Source: Chromatocurvus halotolerans
Lineage (GTDB): Bacteria; Pseudomonadota; Gammaproteobacteria; Pseudomonadales; Halieaceae
Assembly (NCBI RefSeq): GCF_004340525.1
Contig: NZ_SLWX01000023.1
Coordinates: 1-47,185, forward strand
Length of the DNA stretch: 47,185 bases
Reading direction: 5' to 3'
The notes under the pieces: generated by a model
Database searches by the model: none
Seen by the model: only the letters and a program-made list of their open reading frames with translations
Told to the model about the DNA's origin: nothing
Made by a program: the position numbers and the translations under genes
Shown here: positions 1 through 8,932 of the stretch, one piece after another
Layout: each line of letters begins with the position of its first letter
Position numbering within the stretch: the first letter of the stretch is position 1

Positions 1-136
1 GACCGGTCAGTGTAAAACTACGGTCGCCAGCGAGCACTGGTGTGCAAGTCGGTCACGATGCCCGGAACGGGCGGTCACGTTCGCCGGAATACGCATCACC
101 CTGGAAATGCCAGCTGCAACACGATAGCTGCCGGAG

Positions 137-895
137 CTAGGAGCCGCGAAACAGGGGCTGTCGCTTTTCTGCAATCGCAGCAAAGCCTTCCGCAAGGTCT
201 GTGGACTCCGCGCACCTCTGAGATAAACGCGCGATGTGATCCTGATTTACGCCGGATTTTCCCACCTGCTGAATAATGGATTTCATCGCAGTTACCGCAA
301 GCGGCGCTAATCCCGCAAGACGTTCTGCATAACCGGCGACGGTTTCGTCAAGCTGGGTGGGCATGACGAGATGATCCAGCAAGCCTGCCTGAAACATTTC
401 GTCCGCGGTGAAGGTCTCGGCGGCCACCAGAACGCGCTTGGCCATAGTGACGCCCAATTTTTCTACAAAGCGTTCAATTCCCCTTGGGGGATAGCACAGT
501 CCGATGGATGCAGCCGGCACACGCATGGTGATGCCCTCCATCCCGATACGGAAATCACAACTCAATGCCAGCTCGACACCACCACCGAAAACGTCGCCGT
601 TCACAGCGCAAATCGTAGGGATCGACAGTGCTGCGAAGGCGTCGGTCATAGCTTGATAGTCTTCGCCACTGATCGCTCCGCTCTTCATCTCTACAAGCGA
701 CGCGCCCGCGCAGAATGTCTTGCGTCCTGCACCCGTCAGCACGAGAACCCGGGTATCGGGTTCCGCAGCGACGGTGGCTAGCGCAGCATGTATAAGCTCA
801 AACTCCTGCCTACCCAGCGAGTTGTGTTTGTCGGGGTTATTCAGTGTCAATGTCCCGACATGCCCACGTGTTTCGTAAGAAATAGTAGTAGTCAT
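137..895 (-). CDS. Enoyl-CoA hydratase/isomerase (crotonase) family protein
   Basis: A 252-residue crotonase-fold protein, normal length for the family, whose members hydrate, isomerise or otherwise transform acyl-CoA thioesters in the cytoplasm. The oxyanion-hole segment AGASL (63-67) and the GGGVEL segment (104-109) with the first catalytic Glu (E108) are visible. The second catalytic Glu, normally in a PE motif, is replaced: the sequence reads VPAAS (126-130) with Ala at that place. It may therefore be an isomerase or another crotonase rather than a true hydratase. The ATG at 895 gives the standard N-terminus. It lies alone on the minus strand, divergent from the DNA glycosylase gene. Family is clear; substrate is unknown. 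Confidence 0.87.
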   Translation of the reverse strand: MTTTISYETRGHVGTLTLNNPDKHNSLGRQEFELIHAALATVAAEPDTRVLVLTGAGRKTFCAGASLVEMKSGAISGEDYQAMTDAFAALSIPTICAVNGDVFGGGVELALSCDFRIGMEGITMRVPAASIGLCYPPRGIERFVEKLGVTMAKRVLVAAETFTADEMFQAGLLDHLVMPTQLDETVAGYAERLAGLAPLAVTAMKSIIQQVGKSGVNQDHIARLSQRCAESTDLAEGFAAIAEKRQPLFRGS

Positions 896-992
896 TGGTA
901 ACCCCGCATCTTTTGCGAATATTCTGGCACAAGGCTCGGATCATCGCTACGAGCCGCGCCTGAAACAACTGTGGACAATAACAGGAGCAGGA

Positions 993-1613
993 ATGCAACA
1001 GAGTCAACCGGAGGTGATACGTTGTGAATGGTGCGGCAAAGACCCGGATTACGTGCGCTACCACGATCAAGAGTGGGGATTTCCACAGCGGGATAGCCAG
1101 CGCCTTTTTGAATTCCTGATTCTGGAAGGCGCCCAGGCAGGTCTCTCCTGGATCACGATTCTGCGAAAGCGCGAGGGCTACCGAGCGGTATTCGACGATT
1201 TCAATCCGGAAAGTCTGGCTGCGTGGTCGGATAGCCAGGTCGAGAATGCCCTGCGCTCCCCACTCATCGTCAGGAACCGACTGAAGATCAACTCAGTCAG
1301 ACAGAATGCGCAAGCGGTCATGGCACTTCACGCGTCGGGAACGACGCTTAGCGACTACCTCTGGCGCTTTGTCGACGATGAACCGCTGGTCAATCACTGG
1401 CGACACGTGGACGAAGTGCCGGCGCGGACTGACCTCTCCACCGGCATCAGCAAGGACATGAAGAAGCGTGGCTTCGCTTTTGTCGGGCCGACAATCATCT
1501 ACGCCTTCATGCAGGCGACCGGGATGGTAAATGACCATATCACGGGCTGCTTCAGGCACCCTGACAACAGACAAGGGCCCTCGCAATCACCCATCGCAGG
1601 GCATCCGCTGTAG
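993..1613 (+). CDS. tag: DNA-3-methyladenine glycosylase I
   Basis: A 206-residue Tag-family base-excision repair enzyme that removes 3-methyladenine from alkylated DNA. C11 and H24 near the N-terminus (YHDQEWG) and H181 and C185 (NDHITGC) have the same spacing as the four zinc ligands of E. coli Tag. The conserved QAGLSWITILRKRE block (47-60) and the SKDMKKRGF-FVGPT block (152-165) are intact. The ATG at 993 follows an AGGAGCAGGA ribosome site. The last 20 or so residues beyond the zinc site are a non-conserved tail. It is monocistronic, with the TetR-family gene 88 nt downstream. Confidence 0.95.
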   Translation: MQQSQPEVIRCEWCGKDPDYVRYHDQEWGFPQRDSQRLFEFLILEGAQAGLSWITILRKREGYRAVFDDFNPESLAAWSDSQVENALRSPLIVRNRLKINSVRQNAQAVMALHASGTTLSDYLWRFVDDEPLVNHWRHVDEVPARTDLSTGISKDMKKRGFAFVGPTIIYAFMQATGMVNDHITGCFRHPDNRQGPSQSPIAGHPL

Positions 1614-1701
1614 ACAAAGCCAAAAATAATACTTAAAGTTGGAATTTCTGACCTGAGAGTTAACGCCCCCGTGGCGTGGCTTTTCTCAACCCTGGGGCTC
1701 C

Positions 1702-3012
1702 ATGACTGACGTCAATGATCTTCCTGAAAGACGGCGAATGCCCTTCAATCGGCAGGCTCAGCACGATGCAAAGCGTATCGCCATCCTGTCCCAGGCGGCC
1801 CGGCTGTTTAACGGCAAGGGCTCCAGAGCAACCACACTACAGGATATTGCCGCGAGCCTCGGCCTGACCAAGACAAGTCTCTACTACTACGTGAAAACCA
1901 AGGAGGAGCTGATCTACCAGTGCTACATGGCAGCGCTGGACAGGCAGCATCAGTCCCTCGATGCCATTGAGCGCGCGCACACACAACCCTTCGACCGTCT
2001 GTCTGCATTTCTGATTCAACAGTTCCACAACTGGTCGGCGGCCGTTAGCGGGCATGAAAGCCATCAGGCGGCTCTTCTCGAAATCGCTTCGCTGAAGAGC
2101 CCGCACCGACAAACCGTAGAGGGGAGATACGTAGCGCTGTTCAAGCGACTCAGGGGGTTTGTACACGAAGGCATGTCCGACGGTTCTCTGCGGCAGTGCG
2201 ATGCCACATCGACAACCCGTGCCATTCTTGGATCGGTAGACTGGGTTTTTCACTGGCTGCATGATGTGCCTGCGGATCAGGTCGGCGTTATCGCACAGCA
2301 GGCCATTGAAATCATCGGGCACGGCCTTTATGCCGGCGATCATGACTACACTCACGTACACGGTATCGCCCCGATCGACGCCGATCTGCCGGTCCCCGGT
2401 TTCAACCGCGACGAGCAGAACCGGCTCAAGCAGGAGGCCTTTTACAAGGCGGGCACCTGGTTCTTCAACCGAAAGGGGTTCAATGGGGCGTCGCTCGATG
2501 AAATCGCGGACTATCTGAACGTCTCCAAGGGCGCTTTTTATTATCACATACGCAACAAGGAAGACCTGCTTTACCAATGCTATAACTACTCGCTGGACAT
2601 CCTCGCACATGTTTACGACCGGGCCGAAGCGGGCGACGGCTCAGGGATGCAGAAAATAGAGCAGACGAGCCGCCAGATCTTTTACATTCAGAACTCCAAT
2701 CTTGGTCCGCTGATTCGCTACAACACGATTACGGCGCTGCCGAAGGAACGGCGGAAACGCATTCTGGCGAGAACGGATGCCATCAACGATCGCTTTGTCG
2801 AGTTTATCCATCTGGGTATGGAGGATGGCAGTATTCGGCGCATCAACCCCATGGTTGCCCGCAACCTTCTCGCAGGTGCCATCAACGCGTCGATGGAAAT
2901 AACGCTTTGGCGGCGTGTCGACGACGTTGATCGTGCAGCACTGGATTACTTCGATGTCTTCTACAACGGCATTCTCAATCGCACAGACAGCAGGATGGAA
3001 ATCCGACAATGA
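1702..3012 (+). CDS. Tandem TetR-family transcriptional regulator (two TetR units in one chain)
   Basis: A 436-residue protein, about twice the usual TetR length. It contains two complete N-terminal-type TetR helix-turn-helix domains: one near residues 20-75 (TLQDIAASLGLTKTSLYYYVKTKEEL) and one near 240-300 (SLDEIADYLNVSKGAFYYHIRNKEDL), each followed by a helical ligand-domain-like segment. It therefore looks like a covalent pseudo-dimer made by duplication and fusion. Its stop overlaps the tesB start (ATGA), so the two are translationally coupled, which suggests an acyl-CoA-type ligand and control of its own operon. No frameshift or stop separates the halves. Ligand and operator are unknown. 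Confidence 0.87.
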   Translation: MTDVNDLPERRRMPFNRQAQHDAKRIAILSQAARLFNGKGSRATTLQDIAASLGLTKTSLYYYVKTKEELIYQCYMAALDRQHQSLDAIERAHTQPFDRLSAFLIQQFHNWSAAVSGHESHQAALLEIASLKSPHRQTVEGRYVALFKRLRGFVHEGMSDGSLRQCDATSTTRAILGSVDWVFHWLHDVPADQVGVIAQQAIEIIGHGLYAGDHDYTHVHGIAPIDADLPVPGFNRDEQNRLKQEAFYKAGTWFFNRKGFNGASLDEIADYLNVSKGAFYYHIRNKEDLLYQCYNYSLDILAHVYDRAEAGDGSGMQKIEQTSRQIFYIQNSNLGPLIRYNTITALPKERRKRILARTDAINDRFVEFIHLGMEDGSIRRINPMVARNLLAGAINASMEITLWRRVDDVDRAALDYFDVFYNGILNRTDSRMEIRQ

Positions 3013-3863
3013 GTTATCCCGATATGGACCAGTTGCTCCGGTATTTGCAGGTTGAGCGCATTGACCGTTATCTGTTTACCGGCAGCAGCCCACATCGACC
3101 CAGTCGCATCTTTGGCGGGCAGGTGCTGGCCCAGTCGCTCAACGCCGCGATACGCTCGGTAGACGGCGACCGCATTGCCCACTCAATGCATGCCTATTTT
3201 CTGCGCCCTGGAAACCCGGAGAAACAGATTGTCTTCGAGGTGGACCCGATACGGGATGGCCGCAGCTTTGCCACCCGCCGCGTTGTTGCAAAACAGGATG
3301 GCGTACCCATCTTCAACACCTCAGTATCGTTTCAGTTTGATGCTCCGGGCCTTGAGCACCAGGCATCGATGCCGGACGCTCCGGCGCCGGAAACGCTGCA
3401 AACAGACGAAGAATTCTGGGAAGAACTGAGAAAGAAGGATCCGGAGCGCTACGGCTCCCCACTGGCGCCGGCTATTGAGAGACGGGTCGTGACGCGGCGT
3501 GACTATCGAAACCCGACCCCCGTGGAGCCGCGTCAAATGGCGTGGTTCCGCGCATTGTCCTCCATTGAGGAAAACCCGGCTCTGCATCAGGTCATTCTCG
3601 CCTTCATGTCGGATTTTGCGCTGCTTGGCGCGGCTCTGCTACCGCATCCCTATACTGTACACAGCGAGGGCATGCAGGTCGCCAGTCTGGATCATGCGAT
3701 CTGGTTTCATCGACCCGCCCGCACCGACAACCACCTGCTTTACGCGCTTGACAGTCCAAACGCCAGTGGCAGCCGCGGCTTCAGTCGAGGGCAATTTTTC
3801 ACACGTGAGGGACTGCTGGTCGCGTCGACGGCCCAGGAATCGCTGATTCGACTGCGCAGTTAA
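3009..3863 (+). CDS. tesB: Acyl-CoA thioesterase II
   Basis: A 284-residue double-hotdog thioesterase that hydrolyses acyl-CoA to free fatty acid and CoA, close to the 286 residues of E. coli TesB. The N-terminal hotdog carries RIFGGQVLAQSL and HSMHAYFLRPG. The C-terminal hotdog has SLDHAIWFHRP, where the catalytic Asp is expected, and ends with the Gln-containing STAQESLIR segment. The ATG overlaps the stop of the TetR-like gene by four bases. It ends 16 nt from the convergent phosphatase gene. The likely role is overflow or recycling of acyl-CoA under the linked regulator. Confidence 0.93.
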   Translation: MSYPDMDQLLRYLQVERIDRYLFTGSSPHRPSRIFGGQVLAQSLNAAIRSVDGDRIAHSMHAYFLRPGNPEKQIVFEVDPIRDGRSFATRRVVAKQDGVPIFNTSVSFQFDAPGLEHQASMPDAPAPETLQTDEEFWEELRKKDPERYGSPLAPAIERRVVTRRDYRNPTPVEPRQMAWFRALSSIEENPALHQVILAFMSDFALLGAALLPHPYTVHSEGMQVASLDHAIWFHRPARTDNHLLYALDSPNASGSRGFSRGQFFTREGLLVASTAQESLIRLRS

Positions 3864-3879
3864 CCCGGAACGCGCTTCA

Positions 3880-4437
3880 CTAATTGACCACTGTTTCCAT
3901 GGCGCGTCCGAGAGCCCGCAGGGTAAGCTGGCCATCGGCCAGCTGAATCTCGGTGACGGAGGCGTTATCGGGCCAGAATGACAGCGTGCGCTCCGACCCC
4001 TGGCTATGACCCACCACGGCATTGATCACCAGGAAATGGGTGAAGATCACGCTGGGCGTTGATGTGGCATGCAGCGCCTCAAGAAGCCGCTGTCGCCAGT
4101 TCAGAAGGCTGTCTGGCTGGCCTGTCCACGCCTCCCGCATGAATCCGCGCAGCCAGTCACGCCTCTCACTCAAGGGCACCGGCGCGGGAATTTCCCGGAA
4201 TGACTCGGAAACAGAGACATCAACGCCCATGCGTCGCGCTAGCGGTTCAGCCGTTTGCAGGGCACGCGCCAGCGGACTGCTGAACAGCGCTGTACCCGGG
4301 CCCAGCCTTGGCGCCAGCTCGCGCGCGCAATCGTCAGCCTGCCTATGGCCAAGCTTACTGAGGCCGGGGTCTGCAGACTGACCCCAGTGCGCTTCCGCTT
4401 CACCGTGGCGCACCAGATAGAGAGGAATCGAGGACAT
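3880..4437 (-). CDS. Histidine phosphatase (SixA/phosphoglycerate-mutase-like) family protein
   Basis: A 185-residue protein with the LVRHGE motif (R10-H11-G12) that supplies the phosphohistidine nucleophile, a downstream SPLARALQTAEPLA motif and the second catalytic His in FTHF (H134). All key residues are therefore present. The substrate cannot be deduced, since the family includes sugar-phosphate and protein-phosphohistidine phosphatases. It is the last gene of a minus-strand run and starts 4 nt after the stop of the preceding histidine phosphatase, so co-expression is likely. Confidence 0.85.
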   Translation of the reverse strand: MSSIPLYLVRHGEAEAHWGQSADPGLSKLGHRQADDCARELAPRLGPGTALFSSPLARALQTAEPLARRMGVDVSVSESFREIPAPVPLSERRDWLRGFMREAWTGQPDSLLNWRQRLLEALHATSTPSVIFTHFLVINAVVGHSQGSERTLSFWPDNASVTEIQLADGQLTLRALGRAMETVVN

Positions 4438-4441
4438 CGGA

Positions 4442-5149
4442 TTAACGGTAGGTCACCAGCGATTCACCGTTCTGTTGTCCGAGAAGCCGGAGAAACGAGC
4501 AGTCATTGAAGTATGACAACGAAACACGGTCGCCACTGTAAAACAGCTGTGTGACGGAGCAGTTGAATACCGGCTCGTAAAACTGGTAGATATCGGCATC
4601 CGCGGCTCCCAGAACGTGGGCCACCAGTGTCGCAATGGTACCGCCGGAGGTAAAAACGGCAATGGTCCTGCCGCTGCCCTGGGTCAGCATGATGTCGCGC
4701 AGGGCGGCCCGGACCGCGCCACCGTAGTCCTGCCAGCTCTGTATCCCCGCGGCATCACATTGCGGTGATACCCAGTGGTTGAATACCGCCGCAATGACTT
4801 TCTGGTAATCCTTGCTGGACGACAGTCCCCGGTCTACCACGGCCCGCAGCGCCGGATCACCGTCCAGCAGACGTGGCAGCAACTCGCGGATCTGCTCGTC
4901 ATTACGTACCTCGTCAAGGCGGGCATCAACCTCCAGCGGAACAGCAGCCGGCTGGAACGCAAGCGCGAGCTCTGCGGTGTCACGTTGCCGCCGCAGTTGG
5001 CCGCAGTAGGCGGCGTCCAGCCGGACACCGACATCCCTCAGATATTCACCCAGTCGCGTGGCCTGCAGCCGACCGGTATCTGACAGGTTGTCGTAGTCGT
5101 CTGCGCCGAAAGACGCCTGACCATGGCGAATGACGTAGATTGTCGCCAT
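4442..5149 (-). CDS. Histidine phosphatase-like protein lacking the second catalytic histidine
   Basis: A 235-residue phosphoglycerate-mutase superfamily protein with an intact N-terminal VIRHGQ motif (R8-H9-G10) and the RQRDTAELA helix. The normally conserved THGG motif reads FTSGG, so the second histidine is Ser168. It may be impaired, use a different mechanism, or belong to a known variant subfamily. Its ATG overlaps the aceK stop codon by one base (TGATG), indicating translational coupling to aceK. It is followed 4 nt later by another family member with both histidines. Confidence 0.82.
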   Translation of the reverse strand: MATIYVIRHGQASFGADDYDNLSDTGRLQATRLGEYLRDVGVRLDAAYCGQLRRQRDTAELALAFQPAAVPLEVDARLDEVRNDEQIRELLPRLLDGDPALRAVVDRGLSSSKDYQKVIAAVFNHWVSPQCDAAGIQSWQDYGGAVRAALRDIMLTQGSGRTIAVFTSGGTIATLVAHVLGAADADIYQFYEPVFNCSVTQLFYSGDRVSLSYFNDCSFLRLLGQQNGESLVTYR

Positions 5150-6924
5150 CAGCCGGTCTGCCTCAATGCCGCAGGCTCACGGGGAAAGCTCAGGCGGCGG
5201 CGATACGGATAGAACGACGCCACAAAACCACCGCGGATTTTCTCCTGCAGATCCTGCCAGAAAGAGGCCTGGTAAATATCGCTGTGCCGACTGTCGAAAG
5301 CCTCTCTGGCACGGCGGTTGCCCGAGAAGAACAGGCGAAACTCCTCGGGGAAAATATCGTTCGGCGCAACGGAGTACCAGGGCTGACTGGCCATCTCCTC
5401 AGCCTCGTTGCGTGGCTTGGGGATTTCGCGGAAATTGCACTCTGTGAGTGGGACAATCTCGTCGTAATCATAGAACACCACCCGCCCATGGCGGGTCACA
5501 CCAAAATTCTTCAGCAGCATGTCGCCCGGGAAGATATTCGCCGAAGCGAGTTGCTTGATGGCGTTGCCATACTCATCCATGACGTCTTCCACCTGATCGT
5601 CGGTAGCATCCTGCAGATACAGATTGAGCGGCGTCATGCGCCGCTCCACATACACGTGCTTGATGATGAGCGCGCGGCCCCGCTCTTCAATCAACGATGG
5701 CGCCACCTTGTACAGCTCCTCCATGAGCTCGTCGGAAAAGCGATCGCGGGCGAAAGCGAGATTGCTGAACTCCTGGGTGTCCGCCATGCGCCCGGCGCGG
5801 TCCCAGCGCTTTACCAGCCGATACTTCTCCTTGACCTGCTCGCGCGTCATTTCCTTCGGAGGCGTGAAGCGATCCTTGATGATCTTGAACACGAAGTCGT
5901 ACGAGGGCAGCGTAAACACACTCATGACCATGCCCTTGATACCCGGCGCGATGATGAACTGATCGCTGGTCATTTCCATATGCCGCCGCGCACAGCGGTG
6001 ATAGTAGGTTTTGCCGTGCTTGTTGTAGCCCATCGCACTGTAGATTTCCGAAATGGGCTTGGCCGGCATGAGTTGCTGCAGGAAAATCACGTACTGGGAC
6101 GGAATGGAGGCATCAACCATGAAGTAGGTGCGGGTAAAGCTGAACACCACACTGACCCGGTCGGCGCCGAACAGGACGGTATCCACATAGACAGCGCCCG
6201 CCTCATTGTGCAGGACCGGGAGGACGAAGGGCATACGATGCTCACCGGCGCAGATGCGTCCGACAATATAGGCGCCCTTATTGCGAAAGAAGTGATGCTC
6301 CAACACTTCCATGTGCACCGCATTGCCCGACAGATCCATACGTGGCGGCACCAGCAACGTTCTTACCGCGTCGACAATATGGGCGACATCGCGCGCCTTG
6401 TCCTCGTAGGGTATCGCAAAGGCATAGTCATCCAGCAGGCGATCGAAAGCCGCCCGGAAGTCACACTCTGGCGTTACGTGATAGCTGCGAAGCACCTTGC
6501 TGACGTCAGAGGTCGGCATGTCGGCCTGAGGCGAGAAAACAAACGCAAATTCCTCGCGTATCTGCTCGTGGTCAAACACCGCGCAATACACCGAATTGAA
6601 AAATGTCTCGGCAATCTCGAAGTTGTTATGGCCCCGTACCAGGTCTGCGTAAACGCGTTTGGCATCGCGCCAGAAGTCCGGGTTCGTCAGCTGGTCGCCC
6701 GCCACCAGACGGACAAAGACAAGGACTTTCCGGACTTTTTCCTTGTACAGGTCGATCCGCTCGGTAGAGGTTCGCTGAACACCGAGCCAGTCGGCATTCT
6801 CGAAGCGGGTGCGCGCTGCCAGCGTGATGTTCTGGAAATCGGCAAAATACGATTCAAAGCCGTTGAGGATAATACGGGCAAAACGTTCACGGCGTTCCAC
6901 GGCAGCCTCTGAGAGTAGTGGCAC
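5149..6924 (-). CDS. aceK: Isocitrate dehydrogenase kinase/phosphatase
   Basis: A 591-residue AceK, close to the E. coli length (578). It phosphorylates and inactivates isocitrate dehydrogenase, diverting carbon into the glyoxylate shunt during growth on acetate or fatty acids, and reverses this with its phosphatase activity. Diagnostic blocks include APGIKGMVMSVFTLPSYDFV, KRWDRAGRMADTQEF, NIFPGDMLLKNFGVTRHGRV and YDYDEIVPLTECNFR. A GTG start at 6924 is preferred; it lies 5 nt after the SDR stop with a weak ribosome site, so translation may depend on the upstream gene. Membership of an acyl-CoA dehydrogenase operon fits fatty-acid use. No aceA or aceB is in the window. Confidence 0.96.
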   Translation of the reverse strand: MPLLSEAAVERRERFARIILNGFESYFADFQNITLAARTRFENADWLGVQRTSTERIDLYKEKVRKVLVFVRLVAGDQLTNPDFWRDAKRVYADLVRGHNNFEIAETFFNSVYCAVFDHEQIREEFAFVFSPQADMPTSDVSKVLRSYHVTPECDFRAAFDRLLDDYAFAIPYEDKARDVAHIVDAVRTLLVPPRMDLSGNAVHMEVLEHHFFRNKGAYIVGRICAGEHRMPFVLPVLHNEAGAVYVDTVLFGADRVSVVFSFTRTYFMVDASIPSQYVIFLQQLMPAKPISEIYSAMGYNKHGKTYYHRCARRHMEMTSDQFIIAPGIKGMVMSVFTLPSYDFVFKIIKDRFTPPKEMTREQVKEKYRLVKRWDRAGRMADTQEFSNLAFARDRFSDELMEELYKVAPSLIEERGRALIIKHVYVERRMTPLNLYLQDATDDQVEDVMDEYGNAIKQLASANIFPGDMLLKNFGVTRHGRVVFYDYDEIVPLTECNFREIPKPRNEAEEMASQPWYSVAPNDIFPEEFRLFFSGNRRAREAFDSRHSDIYQASFWQDLQEKIRGGFVASFYPYRRRLSFPREPAALRQTG

Positions 6925-6929
6925 AGGGC

Positions 6930-7721
6930 TCAGAGTGTAGGGTTACCGTACTTGCGACGCAATTTTCGCATACCGCCGAGCCAGCGGTCATAATTGTCCG
7001 TCTTGAGTTGCCGGTAGTCGGCGACTTCCCTATGCGGCAGAATGAGGAACTGCTCTGCGGCGAGCCCTTCGATAACCGCGTCAGCCACCTGCTGTGCCGT
7101 CAGCACGCCATCCACCCCAGCGGTGCCGCCATTTTCCACAGAGCCGATCATTCGCGTCGCCACGGCCTGCGGGCACAGACAGGACACCTTGATACCGTCG
7201 TCGCCGTGAGTGATCGCGAGCGCTTCGGCAAAACCCACGGCCGCATGTTTTGTGGTGGAATAGGCCGCGTCACCAATCTGGTTGAGAAGCCCGGCCGCAG
7301 ACGCCGTATTGAGAAAGTACCCCTCACCCCGCGCCATCATGCCCGGCAGACAGGCACGCGCCGCGTAGACGTGCGCCATGACATGAATTTCCCACATGGC
7401 CTGCCAGGTGGCGTTGGCGGCGGAGGTCACGTGCCAGGGCTCTCCATCGCCGGCAATGATGCCAGCGTTACTGCAGAACAGGTCGATGCCGCCAAACCTG
7501 CCCTCAACCTCGGCAACCATACCGTCGATCTGGGCTTCATCACGGACATCCAGCGCGTAGGCGACGCCGGAAATACTGTCGGCGACGCCTTGTGCCGCAT
7601 CCTGCTCAAGATCGGCGACAACCACGGTCCTCGCACCCTCGGCGTGAAAACGCTCACACAAGGCCTTGCCAATGCCGTTACCGCCACCGGTGACAACAAC
7701 CACTCTGTCCCTGACCTGCAT
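6930..7721 (-). CDS. Short-chain dehydrogenase/reductase (SDR)
   Basis: A 263-residue classical SDR that oxidises or reduces an alcohol/ketone with NAD(P). The cofactor motif TGGGNGIG (11-18), NAG (85-87), catalytic Ser141, and the Y154-x3-K158 pair (YSTTK) are all present. The C-terminal part beyond residue 200 is substrate-specific and not diagnostic. The ATG follows a strong AGGTAAGGA site. It lies 34 nt after an acyl-CoA dehydrogenase gene and 5 nt before aceK on the same strand, so a role in oxidising a hydroxyacyl, alicyclic or alcohol intermediate is plausible. Confidence 0.9.
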   Translation of the reverse strand: MQVRDRVVVVTGGGNGIGKALCERFHAEGARTVVVADLEQDAAQGVADSISGVAYALDVRDEAQIDGMVAEVEGRFGGIDLFCSNAGIIAGDGEPWHVTSAANATWQAMWEIHVMAHVYAARACLPGMMARGEGYFLNTASAAGLLNQIGDAAYSTTKHAAVGFAEALAITHGDDGIKVSCLCPQAVATRMIGSVENGGTAGVDGVLTAQQVADAVIEGLAAEQFLILPHREVADYRQLKTDNYDRWLGGMRKLRRKYGNPTL

Positions 7722-7755
7722 TCCTTACCTCCCCGTCACCAGACCATCCCGCGCG

Positions 7756-8892
7756 TCAGGCAAAGCTCAAGGCGTTGAACTGGGCCTGGTGGTGATCACC
7801 ATCGCCAAAGGTCGCGTTGATCATCATCAGGCGCTTGGCGTAATGGGCGATATCCATCTCGTCTGTCAGGCCCATGCCGCCATGGAGCTGTATGGCCTCC
7901 GAGTGCACATGTCGCCCTGCGCGGTCGAGCATCACCTTGAGCGCGTGTATGTCGCGCGCCGGATCCTCGTCTTCTTTTTCCAGCGTACATACCGCACGAT
8001 AAAGAAGCGACTTGGTCTGCTCGTAAGACATGAAGGTGTCGACCATGCGGTGCTGCAGGGCCTGAAAACTGCCGATGGGCACACCGAACTGCTCGCGCTG
8101 CTTGGTGTACTCGAGCGTTTTCGTGTTGAGCTGCCCCATGATACCCAGTCCTTCGGCGGCGAGAGCCACACAGGCTTCCAGAACAACCCATGACATCACG
8201 GGATAAGCCTTGTCCTTCTCACCAAGCAGCGCGTCTGCGGGCAGCCGCACGTCCTTGAACACCAGATTCGCAGCGCGCTGGCCATCCATCAGGGCATAGG
8301 ACATCCTGTCGATGCCCGCGGCGCCGGCGTCGAGGATGAACAGGCTGATACCGTCCTCGTCACACTGCTCGCCACCGGTGCGCGCAGCGACAATCAACGT
8401 ATCGGCATTGGCACCGTTATAAACCACGACTTTCTCGCCGTTGAGGACAAAGCCATCGCCATCGGGCGTCGCCGTGGTCTTGACGTCGGCGAGTTCGTAA
8501 CGACTCTGCCGCTCGGTAAACGCGAAGGCACCCAGGCAATTGCCTTCCACAATCCGGGGAATGTATGTCGCCTGCTGCTCGGTACTGCCCGCACGCTGCA
8601 GCAGACCGCCGAACAGAATAACGGTGGCGAAGTAGGGCTCGAGAACCATGCCCTTGCCAAACTCCTCCATCATGACCATGACGTCCACCGGACCGCCACC
8701 AAAGCCGCCGTGCTCTTCGGCAAACGGCACGGACAACCAGCCGAGTTCGGCAAAGGTCTGCCAGTGCTCGGCGCTCATGCCGGTGTCGCTTGCTGCAATC
8801 TTGCGGCGGGCGTCGAAGCTGTAGTCGTCCTGAATGAATCGCGCGACACTATCGCGCAACATCACCTGTTCTTCTGAAAAATCAAAGTTCAT
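7756..8892 (-). CDS. Acyl-CoA dehydrogenase, small-subunit-like (PimD type)
   Basis: A 378-residue FAD-dependent acyl-CoA dehydrogenase-fold protein. It has the N-terminal helical domain, a middle beta domain (GAFAFTERQSRYELADVKT), and the C-terminal LQLHGG-like segment QLHGGMGLTDEMDIAHYAKR. The extreme C-terminus (FGDGDHHQAQF) lacks the usual YEGT or GGSNE loop. That pattern is typical of the smaller subunit in heteromeric dehydrogenase pairs such as PimC/PimD. It follows the other dehydrogenase gene by 40 nt, so the two probably form one enzyme. Substrate is unknown. Confidence 0.88.
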   Translation of the reverse strand: MNFDFSEEQVMLRDSVARFIQDDYSFDARRKIAASDTGMSAEHWQTFAELGWLSVPFAEEHGGFGGGPVDVMVMMEEFGKGMVLEPYFATVILFGGLLQRAGSTEQQATYIPRIVEGNCLGAFAFTERQSRYELADVKTTATPDGDGFVLNGEKVVVYNGANADTLIVAARTGGEQCDEDGISLFILDAGAAGIDRMSYALMDGQRAANLVFKDVRLPADALLGEKDKAYPVMSWVVLEACVALAAEGLGIMGQLNTKTLEYTKQREQFGVPIGSFQALQHRMVDTFMSYEQTKSLLYRAVCTLEKEDEDPARDIHALKVMLDRAGRHVHSEAIQLHGGMGLTDEMDIAHYAKRLMMINATFGDGDHHQAQFNALSFA

Positions 8893-8932
8893 GGTTTACC
8901 TCACAAAAACCTGGCGTTGCCGATTGCCGCAT

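Noticed and set aside
5140-6912. 590-codon open frame on the plus strand opposite aceK
   Set aside because: It is the antisense shadow of the well-conserved aceK gene; its translation has no recognisable domain.
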